Shown here piece by piece: positions 25,676 through 33,695 of a DNA stretch of 64,000 bases. Under the pieces are notes generated by a model, which saw only the letters and a program-made list of their open reading frames with translations, was not told the origin of the DNA and did not search any database. Positions within the stretch are counted from its first letter, which is position 1. Each line of letters begins with the position of its first letter. Source of the stretch: DAOVRD01 sp964521715 (lineage in GTDB: Bacteria; Planctomycetota; Brocadiia; SM23-32); assembly GCA_964521715.1 (NCBI GenBank), contig CAZFSS010000004.1:124001-188000 (forward strand). The letters are read 5' to 3'. The position numbers were made by a program, and so were the translations under genes.

Positions 25676-26713
25676 TCACTCGGCGGGATTCTTCAACAGC
25701 AGCGTGACGCGCTCGGGCTCGCACCTGACGGCGCGGTAGGTCACGTCCGGCGGCAGCCAGACTCGGACCCTTTCCTTGTAGGGGGCGCTGCCGCCCACCT
25801 CGATCTGCTCGTCGGCCAGCGTGGTGAGGTCCACGTCCGCCTTGATGGACTCGGGCTTGAGCTTCTTGAGGTTAGCGGGAGAAGCGGTCACCACAACCGA
25901 GACGTTGACTTCTCCCTCCAAGAGCTCGACGCCGTAGGGGAAACCGGGCAACACCGTGAGGGCGATGGGGACGTTGTCAAAACGCTGCTCTTGCTCCTGC
26001 TCCCCGCTCACGTAGACCCTGGCGTCCACGGCGGTCTGGCTCAGCGCCAGATGAACGGTGACCCGGTCTCCGCTGTCCAGCGCGACCTCGACGTCTTCCG
26101 TCAAGGCGATAGGCTGGTAGATGTCGCTTCGGCTGCCGTATACCGGTATGCTTGCGGTCGGCACGAACTTCATCCCGTCCACGGCGACGGCCGGCCCTCG
26201 GACGGTGACTTCAGAAGGGGTCGCCTCCGGCTCCGGCACGAGGCGGAACCCGGCGGCCGGCATCCCCGAAGTCTGGATCTTGACCGGCAGGACAACCGCC
26301 ATCCTGATCGGGCTGACAAATACGTCCACCTCGGGCGGCGTGACATACTTGAAGCGCAACTGCACGATGTCCGACTCCGGAAGCGTGAACCGAAGCCAAT
26401 CCCGGTCGACCGGAAGCTTTGCCCACCCGTCCTTGAGCTCCTGCACCGTCAGCGTGCGGGTCAGATTGTGGATGATGTCGTTCTCGACCCTGTCGAGCAC
26501 CGAGCGTGGCCCGCTGACGCGCACGCGCACGTCCTGCTGCTTCTGGAGGACGATCTTGTGGCCGTCGGGAGGAATAACGGTCACGCGGGCGTCGAAGTCC
26601 TTCTGGTCGATCAGGCTGTTATTGGCGTAGAACCACATGCCGACCGAGATGATCAACGCCAGCAGCTTCAGCCAGAAGTTGCCGAAGATGGCTCTGAACG
26701 TTCCTCTGAACAT
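25676..26713 (-). CDS. cdaR: YbbR-repeat protein (CdaR-like regulator of diadenylate cyclase)
   Basis: A 345-residue protein with one N-terminal membrane segment (about residues 13-32, WLKLLALIISVGMWFYANN) and a chain of YbbR-type beta repeats on the outer face. In Firmicutes CdaR sits beside CdaA and controls its cyclase activity. Here it lies 12 bp after the cdaA stop, keeping the conserved pair. No GlmM gene follows, unlike the Firmicutes operon. Confidence 0.85.
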   Translation of the reverse strand: MFRGTFRAIFGNFWLKLLALIISVGMWFYANNSLIDQKDFDARVTVIPPDGHKIVLQKQQDVRVRVSGPRSVLDRVENDIIHNLTRTLTVQELKDGWAKLPVDRDWLRFTLPESDIVQLRFKYVTPPEVDVFVSPIRMAVVLPVKIQTSGMPAAGFRLVPEPEATPSEVTVRGPAVAVDGMKFVPTASIPVYGSRSDIYQPIALTEDVEVALDSGDRVTVHLALSQTAVDARVYVSGEQEQEQRFDNVPIALTVLPGFPYGVELLEGEVNVSVVVTASPANLKKLKPESIKADVDLTTLADEQIEVGGSAPYKERVRVWLPPDVTYRAVRCEPERVTLLLKNPAE

Positions 26714-26725
26714 ACTCCGTCCCGG

Positions 26726-27535
26726 TCAAGCCGTCTCCTGGACCTCGGTGGCCAGTTCCTCGAGCGCGCGCCGCAGGGACCTCTCGTCGAGGTCGCGCTG
26801 AAGGGCCCCGCCTACGGCCAGCGAGACCCTGCCCGTCTGCTCGCTGATGATGATGGCGACCGCGTCCGACTCCTCGGTGATTCCAATGCCTGCCCGGTGG
26901 CGCGTGCCCAACTCGCTGGAGAACTGCGGGTCATCCGTCAGCGGGAACAGACAGCCGGCGGCCGCTATGCGCTGCTGCCGGATCACAATCGCCCCGTCGT
27001 GAAGGGGCGTGCCCGGCCAGAATATCGTCTTCACCAGCTCGGCTGAGACCTCCGCGTCAAGCCCTATGCCGCCTTCGGTGTAGCCCCGCAGCCCGACTTC
27101 GCGTTCCAGCGCGATCAGCCCGCCCACCTTGTCCCGCGCCAGGTCAAAGGTGGCCTTCACCAGTTCTTCCGTGAACCGGCTGTGCGGCCGGAAGAACATC
27201 CGGAAAAGCGGGTTCTGGCCGAGCCTTATGAGGGCGCGCCGAACCTCGGGCTGGAACAGGATGATCAGGGGCACAAGGACCACTGGCACAAACCGGGTCA
27301 GCACCCAGCTCACGTTCACCAGTTGCAGGTGGCGCGTCACCAAACCGATCACGGCGGCCAGCACGGCGGCCAGGACGGCCAGCCCCTTCAGGACGCCGGC
27401 TCCACGCGTCCCCTGCATGATGCGCAGGAAGGCATAGACGAATATGAAGATGATGAGCACTTCTATGACGGCCCGGATCAGGATGGGGTACCGCACGCTG
27501 AACCAGTGCCCGATCTCGTAGAGGGCCTCACCCAT
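26726..27535 (-). CDS. cdaA: Diadenylate cyclase (c-di-AMP synthase), membrane CdaA type
   Basis: A 269-residue enzyme with three predicted membrane helices in the first about 100 residues, then a DAC domain. The two catalytic motifs are clear: DGA in PLHDGAIVI and the RHR motif in GTRHRAGIGITEESDA. It makes the second messenger c-di-AMP, which controls potassium and osmotic balance and cell-wall state. Its start overlaps the folP stop by 8 bp and cdaR follows. Expression should be tied to folP. Confidence 0.94.
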   Translation of the reverse strand: MGEALYEIGHWFSVRYPILIRAVIEVLIIFIFVYAFLRIMQGTRGAGVLKGLAVLAAVLAAVIGLVTRHLQLVNVSWVLTRFVPVVLVPLIILFQPEVRRALIRLGQNPLFRMFFRPHSRFTEELVKATFDLARDKVGGLIALEREVGLRGYTEGGIGLDAEVSAELVKTIFWPGTPLHDGAIVIRQQRIAAAGCLFPLTDDPQFSSELGTRHRAGIGITEESDAVAIIISEQTGRVSLAVGGALQRDLDERSLRRALEELATEVQETA

Positions 27536-28436
27536 TGTCGTAGCTCATGCCGCGTCTGACGGCTTCACAGACCTTCACGACCTGCACGGCGGGCGCAACG
27601 TCGTGGACGCGCACAACGTGGGCGCCCGAAAGGACCGCACAGGCGACCGTGGCAAGCGTGCCGTAGAGCCGCTCCCCTTCCGGAAGGTCCAGTATAAGGC
27701 CCAGCATGGATTTGCGCGACGTGCCGACGAGCACGGGCGGGCCGAGCGCGTGCAGTTCGTGCAGCCGCCGCAGCAGCTCCAGGTTGTGCTGCAACGTCTT
27801 GCCGAAGCCGAAGCCGGGGTCCACCACCAGCCGGTCCTCCCCGATGCCGCTGTCGAGGGCGAAGTCCATCCGCTGCCGCAGCCATGCGCACACGTCGCCC
27901 ACGACCTCCCCATACGCCGGGTTCCGCTGCATGGTCTTCGGGGTGCCCTGCATGTGCATCAGCACGACCGGGACGCGGCGCCGTGCGGCCAGCGGCGCCA
28001 TCTCGGGATCGGTGCGCAACGCGCTCACGTCGTTGATGAGCCGGGCCCCTGCGTCCAGGGCGGCCGCTGCGACTTCGGCCTTCTGCGTATCTATGCTGAT
28101 GGGGACGCAGGTCTCGGCCGCGAGCTCCCGGATGACGGGGACGACACGTCCTTTCTCCTCCTTGGCGGAGACGGGTTCGCTGCCGGGCCGGGTGCTCTCC
28201 CCGCCGACGTCTATCAGGTCGGCGCCCTCGGCGCACATGCGCCGTCCCTGAGCGACGGCGTCGGGCGCGGCAAGGAACCGCCCGCCGTCGCTGAACGAGT
28301 CCGGCGTCACGTTCAGAACGCCCATGACGAGCGGCCGGGCGCGCATGTCCAGCTCGCCGCCGTCCGGGAGCTGGAGGCGGCGGGCCGGTCGCTCGGGCCA
28401 CGGGGCTTTCCCGGCAAGGGCGGCCACCTCGCTCAT
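27528..28436 (-). CDS. folP: Dihydropteroate synthase
   Basis: A 302-residue TIM-barrel enzyme condensing p-aminobenzoate with dihydropterin pyrophosphate in folate synthesis. Signatures: VMGVLNVTPDSFSDGGRF, DLIDVGGESTRPGS, SIDTQKAEVA, NDVSAL, LMHMQGTPKTMQ, DPGFGFGKT and a late GTSRKSM and RVHDV. The ATG at 28436 follows GGGGGAGGACA. First gene of the leftward run through holC. Confidence 0.96.
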   Translation of the reverse strand: MSEVAALAGKAPWPERPARRLQLPDGGELDMRARPLVMGVLNVTPDSFSDGGRFLAAPDAVAQGRRMCAEGADLIDVGGESTRPGSEPVSAKEEKGRVVPVIRELAAETCVPISIDTQKAEVAAAALDAGARLINDVSALRTDPEMAPLAARRRVPVVLMHMQGTPKTMQRNPAYGEVVGDVCAWLRQRMDFALDSGIGEDRLVVDPGFGFGKTLQHNLELLRRLHELHALGPPVLVGTSRKSMLGLILDLPEGERLYGTLATVACAVLSGAHVVRVHDVAPAVQVVKVCEAVRRGMSYDNG

Positions 28437-28490
28437 TGTCCTCCCCCGGCTTGTCGCAACGGCTCACCCGCCCCGCCCTGGGGCGAACGG

Positions 28491-28520
28491 AATGTAATTG
28501 ACGCATGGGTCGGATTGCAA
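28491..28520 (-). promoter_or_regulatory. Predicted promoter of the folP operon
   Basis: TTGCAA, 18-bp spacer, TACATT on the minus strand, about 55 bp upstream of folP; back to back with the queA promoter. Confidence 0.45.
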
Positions 28521-28525
28521 GCGTC

Positions 28526-28554
28526 TTGCCCAGGTGGCGGCTTTGTGGCATATT
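28526..28554 (+). promoter_or_regulatory. Predicted promoter of queA-tgt-yajC
   Basis: TTGCCC, 17-bp spacer, CATATT, about 28 bp upstream of the queA start. Confidence 0.4.
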
Positions 28555-28581
28555 CTACGGAACGCCCGCCGGGGATGATCC

Positions 28582-29673
28582 ATGACGAAGGTCGAGAGTT
28601 TCGACTACGCGCTGCCGGAGGAGCTGATAGCCGCCACGCCGGCCCAGAGCCGGGGCGAGTCCCGACTGCTCGAGCTGGACCGCTGCACCGGCCGGGTCTC
28701 GCTCCGCCTCTTCTCGGAGCTTCCCGAACTGCTGCGCCAGGACGACCTGCTCGTGCTCAACGACGTGCGCGTGATGCCGGCGCGGATCCATGCCCGCAGG
28801 ACGACGGGCGGCGCCGTGGAACTGCTCCTGGTCAGGCCGGAGGACGGCGCGGACGCGTCCGGGACGCGCTGGCTCGCCATCGCCCGCAGCAGCGGCCATG
28901 TGCGGCAGGGCGAGGCGCTGCGGCTGGACGCCGTGGATGCGCAGGTCGTCCTGGTCGAGGAGCTGGGCGCAGGCCGCTGGGTGGTCTCCCTCGGCGAAGG
29001 AGAGAAGGCGCTCGGGGACGTCTGGAAGGCCGGCCGCATGCCGTTGCCTCCCTACATCACGAGGGCCCGCCGCCGGCAAGGACTCCCGGCGGAGATGCCC
29101 GACCTGGACAGGGAGCGCTACCAGACGGTCTACGCGCGCCCCCCCGAGCCCTTCGACCGGCGGGCCGGGGCAGTGGCCGCGCCGACGGCAGGGCTCCACT
29201 TCACCGAGGAGCTGCTGGAGCGGATCGCCCGGCGCGGGGCCGAGGTTCGGAAGCTGACGCTGATGATCGGGCCCGGCACGTTCCAGCCCGTGCGAACCGA
29301 GGACGTCGAGCAGCACCGCCTGGAGGCGGAGTACTTCGAGCTGCCGGGCGAGACGGCCGGGGCCGTTCAGGCTGCTCTGCGGGCCGGGCGCCGCGTCGTC
29401 GCGACGGGCACCACGACCTGCCGCGTCCTGGAGTACGTCGCGCGGACGGAACGGTGGGAGGAGCAGTCCGGCTGGACGGACCTGTTCATCTACCCGCCGT
29501 TTGAGTTCCGGGCGATCGGGGCCCTGATAACGAACTTCCACCTGCCGCGCAGCACGCTGCTGATGCTCGTGTGCGCATTCGCCGGCACGGAGAACGTGCT
29601 GAACGCCTACCGGACGGCCGTGGAGGAGTGGTTCCGTTTCTACAGCTACGGGGACGCGATGTTCATCGCCTGA
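28582..29673 (+). CDS. queA: S-adenosylmethionine:tRNA ribosyltransferase-isomerase
   Basis: A 363-residue enzyme that transfers and rearranges ribose from SAM onto preQ1 in tRNA, forming epoxyqueuosine. Typical stretches are FDYALPEELIA at the start, LVLNDVRVMPARI, MPLPPYI, YQTVYA, AAPTAGLHFT, and the C-terminal ITNFHLPRSTLLMLV. It precedes tgt by 34 bp, the usual order for queuosine genes. folE on the opposite strand supplies the GTP-derived precursor. Confidence 0.96.
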   Translation: MTKVESFDYALPEELIAATPAQSRGESRLLELDRCTGRVSLRLFSELPELLRQDDLLVLNDVRVMPARIHARRTTGGAVELLLVRPEDGADASGTRWLAIARSSGHVRQGEALRLDAVDAQVVLVEELGAGRWVVSLGEGEKALGDVWKAGRMPLPPYITRARRRQGLPAEMPDLDRERYQTVYARPPEPFDRRAGAVAAPTAGLHFTEELLERIARRGAEVRKLTLMIGPGTFQPVRTEDVEQHRLEAEYFELPGETAGAVQAALRAGRRVVATGTTTCRVLEYVARTERWEEQSGWTDLFIYPPFEFRAIGALITNFHLPRSTLLMLVCAFAGTENVLNAYRTAVEEWFRFYSYGDAMFIA

Positions 29674-29707
29674 TGGGGGCCGTTTGCCGACGAGGACCAG
29701 CGCACCG

Positions 29708-30826
29708 ATGGACTTCCGTGTAACAGCTCGGGACGACGGCTGCGCCGCCCGGACGGGCCGGCTGACATTGCGCTCCGGCACGGTGGAAACGCCCGCCTTC
29801 ATGCCCGTCGGCAGCCGCGGGACCGTCCGCGGCCTGACGCCGCCGCAGCTGCGCGAGTGCGGCGTGCAGATGCTGCTGGCCAACGCCTACCACCTGGCGC
29901 TGCGGCCGGGCGCGGACGCGATAGCGGCGGCGGGCGGGCTGCATGCCTTCATGGGGTGGGACGGCCCCATCCTGACCGACAGCGGCGGCTACCAGGTCTT
30001 CTCCCTGGCCGATTACCGGCAGGTGGCGGACGAGGGCATCCGCTTCCGCAGCCCCGTGGACGGCGCCGAGCTGTTCCTGGGCCCGCGGGAGTGCATGGAC
30101 GTCCAGAACGCCCTCGGCGCGGACGTCGCCATGGTGCTCGACCAGTGCCCGCCCTATCCCTGCGAGCGCGACCTGGCGGAGGCCGCCGTCGAGCGGACGC
30201 TCCGCTGGAGCGCCGCCTGCAAGGAGTCGCACGCCCGCGCAGACCAGGCGCTGTTCGGCATCGTGCAGGGGAGCGTATTCGACGACCTGCGGCGCAGGAG
30301 CGCGCGACGCACGGTCGAGATCGGCTTCGACGGCTATGCGATCGGCGGAGTCAGCGTCGGCGAGGAGGAGCGCCTGCGCCGGCACGTAGTCGCCCTGACG
30401 GCGCCGCTGCTGCCGGCCGACCGGCCGCGCTACCTCATGGGCGTGGGCTTCCCGCTGGACGTGCTGGCCGCCGTGGCGGACGGGGTGGACCTGTTCGACT
30501 GCGTGGCCCCGACCCGAATGGGCCGCAACGCCACCGCCTTCACGCCGCAGGGCCGACTGCGCCTGCGCAACAGCGGGCTCCGGCATGACCTCCGCCCCAT
30601 CGAGGAAGGTTGCGGCTGCCTATGCTGTCGGTTATACTCGCGGGCGGTCGTGAACCACCTGTTCCGCGTTGGGGAGATGCTCGGCCCCATCCTGCTGAGC
30701 ATCCACAACCTGACCTTCTACGCCCGCCTCATGGCGGACGCTCGGGATGCCATCGGCGACAACCGGTATCCCCGGTTCAGAGACGACTTCGCCGCCCGGT
30801 ACCTGACCGGAAAGGAACGGAGATGA
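29708..30826 (+). CDS. tgt: Queuine/preQ1 tRNA-guanine transglycosylase
   Basis: A 372-residue TIM-barrel enzyme exchanging guanine 34 for preQ1. Signatures are TPAFMPVGSRGTVRGL, the general-base aspartate in TDSGGYQVFSL, GGVSVGE, the nucleophile aspartate in LFDCVAPTR and a zinc site in CGCLCCRLYSRAVVNHL with a later histidine (LLSIHNL). ATG 29708 (MDFRV) is chosen; a TTG at 29684 with a G-rich site is possible. Its stop overlaps the yajC ATG. Confidence 0.95.
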   Translation: MDFRVTARDDGCAARTGRLTLRSGTVETPAFMPVGSRGTVRGLTPPQLRECGVQMLLANAYHLALRPGADAIAAAGGLHAFMGWDGPILTDSGGYQVFSLADYRQVADEGIRFRSPVDGAELFLGPRECMDVQNALGADVAMVLDQCPPYPCERDLAEAAVERTLRWSAACKESHARADQALFGIVQGSVFDDLRRRSARRTVEIGFDGYAIGGVSVGEEERLRRHVVALTAPLLPADRPRYLMGVGFPLDVLAAVADGVDLFDCVAPTRMGRNATAFTPQGRLRLRNSGLRHDLRPIEEGCGCLCCRLYSRAVVNHLFRVGEMLGPILLSIHNLTFYARLMADARDAIGDNRYPRFRDDFAARYLTGKERR

Positions 30827-31200
30827 CAGGTCTGTTTGACGCCATGGTGCTGCTCGCCTACGAGGCCGGGGAGGCCGCGCCCGCGCCTCAAGAGGCCGCC
30901 CAGCAGAGCCAGCCGAATCCCCTGTTCAGCCTGATACCCTTCGTCGTCATCATCGTGGTCTTCTTCTGGCTGATGAGCCGTTCGCAGAAGAAGCGGGACC
31001 GCCAGCGCCAGGAGATGCTCGACGCCATCAAGCCGAAGGACGACGTCATTACCATCGGCGGCATCCACGGCCGGGTGGTGCAGGTCAAGGGGGACGAAGT
31101 CGTGGTGAGGATCGACCCCGAGAAGGACATCAAGATCACGATCACCAGGAGCGGCATCAGCCGGAAGCTCGGCGGCGAAGAGCAAGCGGACAAGACCTAG
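30823..31200 (+). CDS. yajC: Preprotein translocase accessory subunit YajC
   Basis: A 125-residue protein with one membrane helix (about 37-55, LIPFVVIIVVFFWLMSR) followed by the YajC signature QKKRDRQRQEMLDAIKPKDDV and a cytoplasmic domain with TIGGIHGRVV. It associates with SecDF in protein export. It overlaps tgt as ATGA with AAAGGAACGGAG upstream; the tgt-yajC pairing is common in bacteria. secD and secF do not follow here. Confidence 0.93.
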   Translation: MTGLFDAMVLLAYEAGEAAPAPQEAAQQSQPNPLFSLIPFVVIIVVFFWLMSRSQKKRDRQRQEMLDAIKPKDDVITIGGIHGRVVQVKGDEVVVRIDPEKDIKITITRSGISRKLGGEEQADKT

Positions 31201-31326
31201 GACAGCCTGAACGTTAGAGGTGGTGTTGTTTGCATGTGGGGTGGCGATTGTGCGTCTCTCACGCCCATAGGCCTGCCCGGAACCTCGCCGATGGCCCGCG
31301 CTGCCAGCCGCCAAAGGGGTCCTCAC

Positions 31327-32028
31327 TTGAAGGTGTTCGGCATCAGCGACCTGCATCTGTCCGCGTCGGGCGAGAAGCCGATGGACGTTTTCGGCCCGGA
31401 ATGGGCCGACCACAGGGACAGGCTTGCCCGCAACTGGTCGGCCGCCGTGGCGCCGCAGGACCTGGTGCTGGTGTGCGGCGATCTGAGCTGGGCGATGACC
31501 CTCGACGAAGCCGTGCCGGACCTCGACTTCATAGACTCCCTGCCAGGCGTCAAGCATTTCATACGGGGCAATCACGACTTCTGGTTCTCGGGGCCCGGTC
31601 GCGTGCGCGACGCCATCGGCCCGTCTCTGCACCTGATCCGGTTCGACGCGGCCGTCTACGGGGGCGTCGGAATCTGCGGAGGGCGCGGCTGGCTCTGGCC
31701 GGGACATCCCGAGTTCCGCCCGGAAGAGGACGAGAGGCATTGGAAGCGGGCTATCCTGCGACTGGAGATGTCGCTGGACGCGCTTAAGGCGCTCGAATGG
31801 GACGTGGCGGTCGCCATGTGCCACTACCCTCCCGTCGGCCCCGACCACCGTACAGAGCTCTGCGACATGATGCGGGACGCCGGGGTGAGCCACTGCGTCT
31901 ACGGGCACGTGCACGGCCAGGACGCGGCCCGCGCCTTCGAGGGGGAGATGGACGGCGTGACCTACCGCTGCGTCAGCGCAGACCACGTGGGCTTCAGCCC
32001 CGCGTTGCTGCTCGAGAAGGCGGACTGA
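31327..32028 (+). CDS. Calcineurin-like metallophosphoesterase
   Basis: A 233-residue phosphoesterase with a complete set of metal motifs: D8-L-H10, G51-D52, G81-N82-H83-D84, CHYPP and GHVHG. If begun at the TTG at 31327 it starts LKVFGISDLHLS, matching the usual N-terminus of this family, so I prefer this over ATGs at 31234 or 31291 that add unconserved residues. The substrate is unknown. It lies 126 bp after yajC with no clear promoter, so it may belong to that transcript. Confidence 0.82.
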   Translation: MKVFGISDLHLSASGEKPMDVFGPEWADHRDRLARNWSAAVAPQDLVLVCGDLSWAMTLDEAVPDLDFIDSLPGVKHFIRGNHDFWFSGPGRVRDAIGPSLHLIRFDAAVYGGVGICGGRGWLWPGHPEFRPEEDERHWKRAILRLEMSLDALKALEWDVAVAMCHYPPVGPDHRTELCDMMRDAGVSHCVYGHVHGQDAARAFEGEMDGVTYRCVSADHVGFSPALLLEKAD

Positions 32029-32037
32029 GGGGCCGTC

Positions 32038-32460
32038 ATGTCCGACGAGCCTGAGCCGGACGGACCTGGATCCCGGGACGATGCCCCCGCGCGACGGCGC
32101 TCCCGGGCATCGCACGTGCGCCGGCTGCTGGACGCCGTGCGCCGCAGGCCGCTCGCCAGCGGACTTGCGCTGGCCGGCCTGGTCGAAGCGATCACCTGTT
32201 TCAACCGCTTCGCGCTCGGCCTTCGGGCGAAGGACCACATGGACTTGCTCACGCTGCCCACGCTCGGACTCCGAATCCATCACGGCTACGTGGGGCTGGC
32301 ACTGCTGGTGCTCTGGACCGCCTGCGGGGCACCGCGCCGCGCGAGCGACTGCTGGTGGCGCAGTTGGCTGCTGGCGGGGGGCATCGCGCTCGCGCTCAGC
32401 GACGCCGTCCATCACTTCATCGTGCTGAGGCTTGCGGTCGGCAGCACCGAGTTCCCCTGA
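32038..32460 (+). CDS. Small membrane protein of unknown function
   Basis: A 140-residue protein with a charged N-terminal 40 residues and about three hydrophobic segments. Paired histidines occur in IHHGYVG and SDAVHHFIV. It lies 9 bp after the metallophosphoesterase, so it is probably co-transcribed. I do not recognise the family. Confidence 0.6.
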   Translation: MSDEPEPDGPGSRDDAPARRRSRASHVRRLLDAVRRRPLASGLALAGLVEAITCFNRFALGLRAKDHMDLLTLPTLGLRIHHGYVGLALLVLWTACGAPRRASDCWWRSWLLAGGIALALSDAVHHFIVLRLAVGSTEFP

Positions 32461-32472
32461 GCGGCCGCGCCC

Positions 32473-32507
32473 CCGCGCCGCGTCCTGGCGCCGCGCCGCG
32501 TCCTGGC
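32473..32507. repeat. Two 17-bp direct repeats
   Basis: CCGCGCCGCGTCCTGGC at 32473-32489 and 32491-32507, one base apart, in the 55-bp gap between two convergent genes. Confidence 0.8.
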
Positions 32508-32515
32508 CCCGAGCC

Positions 32516-33499
32516 TCACCCCATCGCCCCCGATAGGGCGGCCGCATAGAACGAAAAGAACTTGAAGATGAAGTAGATGATGAACAGCGCGACGGCCACG
32601 TACACCAGCCGGGAGAACACGACGGCCAGCGTGTGCAGGGCGGACTCCGCGCGCTCGCCGTAGTGCGACGCCAGCCAGTTGAACCGTTCGGAGAGCTTGC
32701 CGGACTGCTCGGCCACGTCGACGGCCTCCATGTAATCCCTGGGGAAGAGGCCGGCCGCGTTCAGAGCGTCGGTCAGCGTCCCCCCACCGTCAACGGCCGC
32801 CACGGCAGCATCGGCGCGCCCCGCGAACGCGCCGTTGCCCGTCGCGCTGAACGCGCGCTCGAGGGCGTTGGTCACCGGCACGCCCGATTCCTGCATCAGG
32901 TACATCACCAGGCTGAACCGTGCCAGCGCCACCATCCTGAGCACGTTGCCCAACGCCGGCACGAGCAGCAGCACCTCGTGACAGGACCGTCTGCCGGCAA
33001 GTGGCTTAAGCAGGAGGAAGTAAAGGGCGATGGCGGCGATCGGGCCGCCGTAGCCCACGCAGAGGTAAAAGGCCGCACTGCCGAAGGCCACGCCCAGCAT
33101 GCTCATGATGTACATGGCGAGCGAGATCACCGCCACGGCGATGACGTACTGGATGACGGGCAGCGCCAGATTCGCCATGAGCGTGCGGCGAACCCGCTGC
33201 TGGAACTCGTAGAAGCGCACCAGCTCGGCCAGCGTCCTGTCGAGCGCCCCGCTCTGCTCCCCCACGCCGACGAGCAGGACGAAGAAGGCGGGGAAGCGCC
33301 TGCGCGCCTCGAAGGCCTCCGCCAGCGTGGCGCCGGCGTCGACGTCGGCCGCCACGCGCTGCAGGGCGTCGCGAATCCCTCCGGCCGGCGCCTGAGAGGT
33401 CAGCACCGACAGGGCCCGGCTGAGCGGCACCCCGGCGTCCAGCAGCGTGCCCAGGTTCCGGCAGAGCCAGATCATCCGCTTGTTCGACATGCCGGGCAT
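32516..33499 (-). CDS. Type II secretion/type IV pilus F-family inner-membrane protein
   Basis: A 327-residue GspF/PilC-type protein: two copies of the T2SF domain (about 8-130 and 195-320), each followed by hydrophobic segments. The family motif appears as LLDAGVPLSRAL, GVGEQSGALDRTL, QESGVPVTNAL and DVAEQSGKLSERF. The family joins the platform of secretion or pilus machines. The ATG at 33499 has GGAGGCGCC upstream. No GspE, GspG or pilin gene is adjacent, so its machine is elsewhere. Confidence 0.88.
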   Translation of the reverse strand: MPGMSNKRMIWLCRNLGTLLDAGVPLSRALSVLTSQAPAGGIRDALQRVAADVDAGATLAEAFEARRRFPAFFVLLVGVGEQSGALDRTLAELVRFYEFQQRVRRTLMANLALPVIQYVIAVAVISLAMYIMSMLGVAFGSAAFYLCVGYGGPIAAIALYFLLLKPLAGRRSCHEVLLLVPALGNVLRMVALARFSLVMYLMQESGVPVTNALERAFSATGNGAFAGRADAAVAAVDGGGTLTDALNAAGLFPRDYMEAVDVAEQSGKLSERFNWLASHYGERAESALHTLAVVFSRLVYVAVALFIIYFIFKFFSFYAAALSGAMG

Positions 33500-33525
33500 G
33501 GCGCCTCCATCGCTCCGCGCGCCGC

Positions 33526-33554
33526 ATTATACACGCCATTCACCACGGAGGCAG
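33526..33554 (-). promoter_or_regulatory. Predicted promoter of the T2SF gene
   Basis: CTGCCT, 17-bp spacer, perfect TATAAT on the minus strand; about 27 bp before the start. The -35 is poor. Confidence 0.45.
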
Positions 33555-33695
33555 CCTACTCCGCCGAAGCATTGGCTGCGAAGGCCGGACGGAGGACGAC
33601 AGAGACCTGACCACAACGGCACGACGAGCACGACGCTTCAACCACCCGGATTCTCCCCGCCTCAGTCGTCCGTGGTGCGCGTGGTGACGTGGTGG

